Shown: positions 62,995-64,000 of the stretch, in pieces | How positions within the stretch are numbered: position 1 is the first letter of the stretch | Layout: each line of letters begins with the position of its first letter | Assembly: GCF_035946055.1 (NCBI RefSeq) | Contig: NZ_CP108364.1 | Span: 2,356,001-2,420,000, forward strand | Reading direction: 5' to 3' | Length of the DNA stretch: 64,000 nt | Origin: Streptomyces sp. NBC_01341 | GTDB lineage: Bacteria; Actinomycetota; Actinomycetes; Streptomycetales; Streptomycetaceae | Made by a program: the position numbers and the translations under genes | Notes under the pieces: generated by a model | What the model saw: only the letters and a program-made list of their open reading frames with translations | Database searches by the model: none | What the model was told of the DNA's origin: nothing

Positions 62995-64000
62995 TCATAC
63001 CCGTCTCGCACTTCGGTACCGGACGCGTGTTCTACGGACCTCCACGGCCAGCAACAGCGTCGTCACGGCGCCCACCGCCCCCGAGGCGGCGACCACCCGG
63101 TGGACCGGGAAGAACTCCGCCGCCAGTCCCGCCAGCGCCATACCGAGCCCCTGGACCGTCATCAGACCGGCGGTGAGCAGGGTCATCGCCCGGCCCCTGA
63201 GGTGCTCGGGGACCGCCTCCACGAACCACTGGTCGAGCCCGATGATGTACGCGGCGCCCGCGCCCGCCAGCACGAGGGCCGCCACGGTCGCGGCCGTCCC
63301 CGGGCGGAACGCGTACAGCACCAGGGGCAGCAGGCCCGCGACGGCGACCGGCAGCACGATCCGGGAGCGGGCACGGGGCCCGAGGGCGGTCCCCGCGTAC
63401 ACCTCGGCACCGATGTGGCCGACGGCCATCGCGCACATCATCAGCCCGAGGGCCGCCGGCCCCACGCCGATCGCGTCCGCGTACGGGGCCGCGAGGGCCT
63501 CCGGGGCCACCACGAAGAACGCGGGCACCCAGAAGAGGAGCAGCAGCCCTCTGATCTCGCGGTTGCCGAGGACGGCGCGCGTCCCGGCGAGCGACTCCTT
63601 CAGCAGCGTGCCGCCGGCGTCCCCTCCCGAGCGGCCGGGGCGGGCCCTGGTACCCAGGCGCAGCAGGGCCGCGGAACAGAGGAACGTGACCACGGTGACG
63701 GTGATCGCCCCGCGCGGGGACAGCGCGGCGAGCAGCATCCCGCCCGCGCCGAAGCCGATGAGCAGGGCGCTCTGCGAGACCAGGCGCAGCAGCGAGCGCC
63801 CGAGGACGTAGAGCGGCCCCTCTCCGAGGATGTCCGTGAGGGCGGCCGTACGGGTCCCCGTGAAGACGGGCGCCACGGCGGCGACCAGGCAGCGCAGTGC
63901 GAGGAGCAGGCCGACGGGAGTGCCCGGAAGCACCATGACGGCGACGCAGCCGGCGCAGATCAGGTCACAGGTGACGAGGACCCGCCGGGCCGGGTAGCGG
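62995..64000 (-). CDS. MFS transporter (5' end outside window)
   Basis: About 335 C-terminal residues of a major facilitator transporter; the open frame continues past the right edge, so the start and first spans are missing. Some eight to nine membrane spans are visible, for example LLRLVSQSALLIGFGAGGMLLAAL, ITVTVVTFLCSAALL, LLLLFWVPAFFVVAPEALAAPYADAIGVGPAALGLMMCAM and a last VVAASGAVGAVTTLLLAVEV. The pattern fits the MFS_3/enterobactin exporter-like group of drug or metabolite exporters. It lies next to the MarR gene on the same strand and upstream of it. Substrate unknown. Confidence 0.85.
   Translation of the reverse strand, partial: RYPARRVLVTCDLICAGCVAVMVLPGTPVGLLLALRCLVAAVAPVFTGTRTAALTDILGEGPLYVLGRSLLRLVSQSALLIGFGAGGMLLAALSPRGAITVTVVTFLCSAALLRLGTRARPGRSGGDAGGTLLKESLAGTRAVLGNREIRGLLLLFWVPAFFVVAPEALAAPYADAIGVGPAALGLMMCAMAVGHIGAEVYAGTALGPRARSRIVLPVAVAGLLPLVLYAFRPGTAATVAALVLAGAGAAYIIGLDQWFVEAVPEHLRGRAMTLLTAGLMTVQGLGMALAGLAAEFFPVHRVVAASGAVGAVTTLLLAVEVRRTRVRYRSARRV

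Overview
The window is high-GC, actinobacterial chromosomal DNA, almost certainly from a Streptomyces. Signs are the G/C-rich third codon positions, GTG and TTG starts, AGGAGG-type ribosome binding sites, GC-rich hairpin terminators without long U tracts, the GlgE route of alpha-glucan synthesis, isobutyryl-CoA mutase, and DUF6230/DUF6114 proteins. From memory, and not checked by any search, the backbone order resembles the S. coelicolor SCO541x-SCO545x neighbourhood.

Left part (1-9.7 kb): a partial ABC permease and a GntR regulator; an orphan class I terpene synthase; an EF-hand protein; a translationally coupled pair of exported proteins (unusual polysaccharide deacetylase and beta-propeller lipoprotein); a probable 6C-type small RNA; an anti-sigma-like ATP-binding protein; an enoyl-CoA hydratase; and two tandem L,D-transpeptidase lipoproteins.

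Glucan part (9.8-31.9 kb): glgX; a heterodimeric ABC exporter with an iron-box-like site at its start; an M4 metalloprotease; a GAF/PP2C/HATPase signalling phosphatase; then glgP divergent from glgE-treS-mak-glgB. GlgP releases sugar phosphate from glucan. TreS and Mak convert trehalose through maltose to maltose 1-phosphate. GlgE polymerises this and GlgB branches the product. GlgE and GlgB carry extra Lys/Ala/Pro-rich segments.

Variable part (31.9-41.2 kb): a MerR-thioredoxin operon with a clear MerR promoter is followed by a decayed region. It holds remnants of an FdhF/YdeP-type oxidoreductase, an MFS transporter and an IS transposase. Between them sits an intact cassette of TetR, three SDR proteins, an aldehyde dehydrogenase and a carboxymuconolactone-decarboxylase-like protein. 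This looks like an acquired, partly eroded island.

Right part (41.2-64 kb): a secreted GH16 glucanase under a LacI-type operator; a lipoprotein; a dicarboxylate transporter divergent from a CitA/CitB-type two-component system with a CRP-like site between them; a central carbon block (pfkA divergent from pta-ackA, then leaderless pyk); an exported trio of unknown function (DUF6230, DUF6114 and a long low-complexity exported protein); a thioredoxin-TPR protein; a TetR regulator; icmA under a 24-bp palindrome; a DUF3817 protein; a MarR regulator; and a partial MFS transporter.

The strongest leads for undescribed biology are the DUF6230/DUF6114 trio with its paired TTACT/AGTAA dyads, the TetR-SDR-ALDH cassette including an SDR that lacks catalytic residues, the deacetylase with a rebuilt metal site, and the basic tails on the glucan enzymes.
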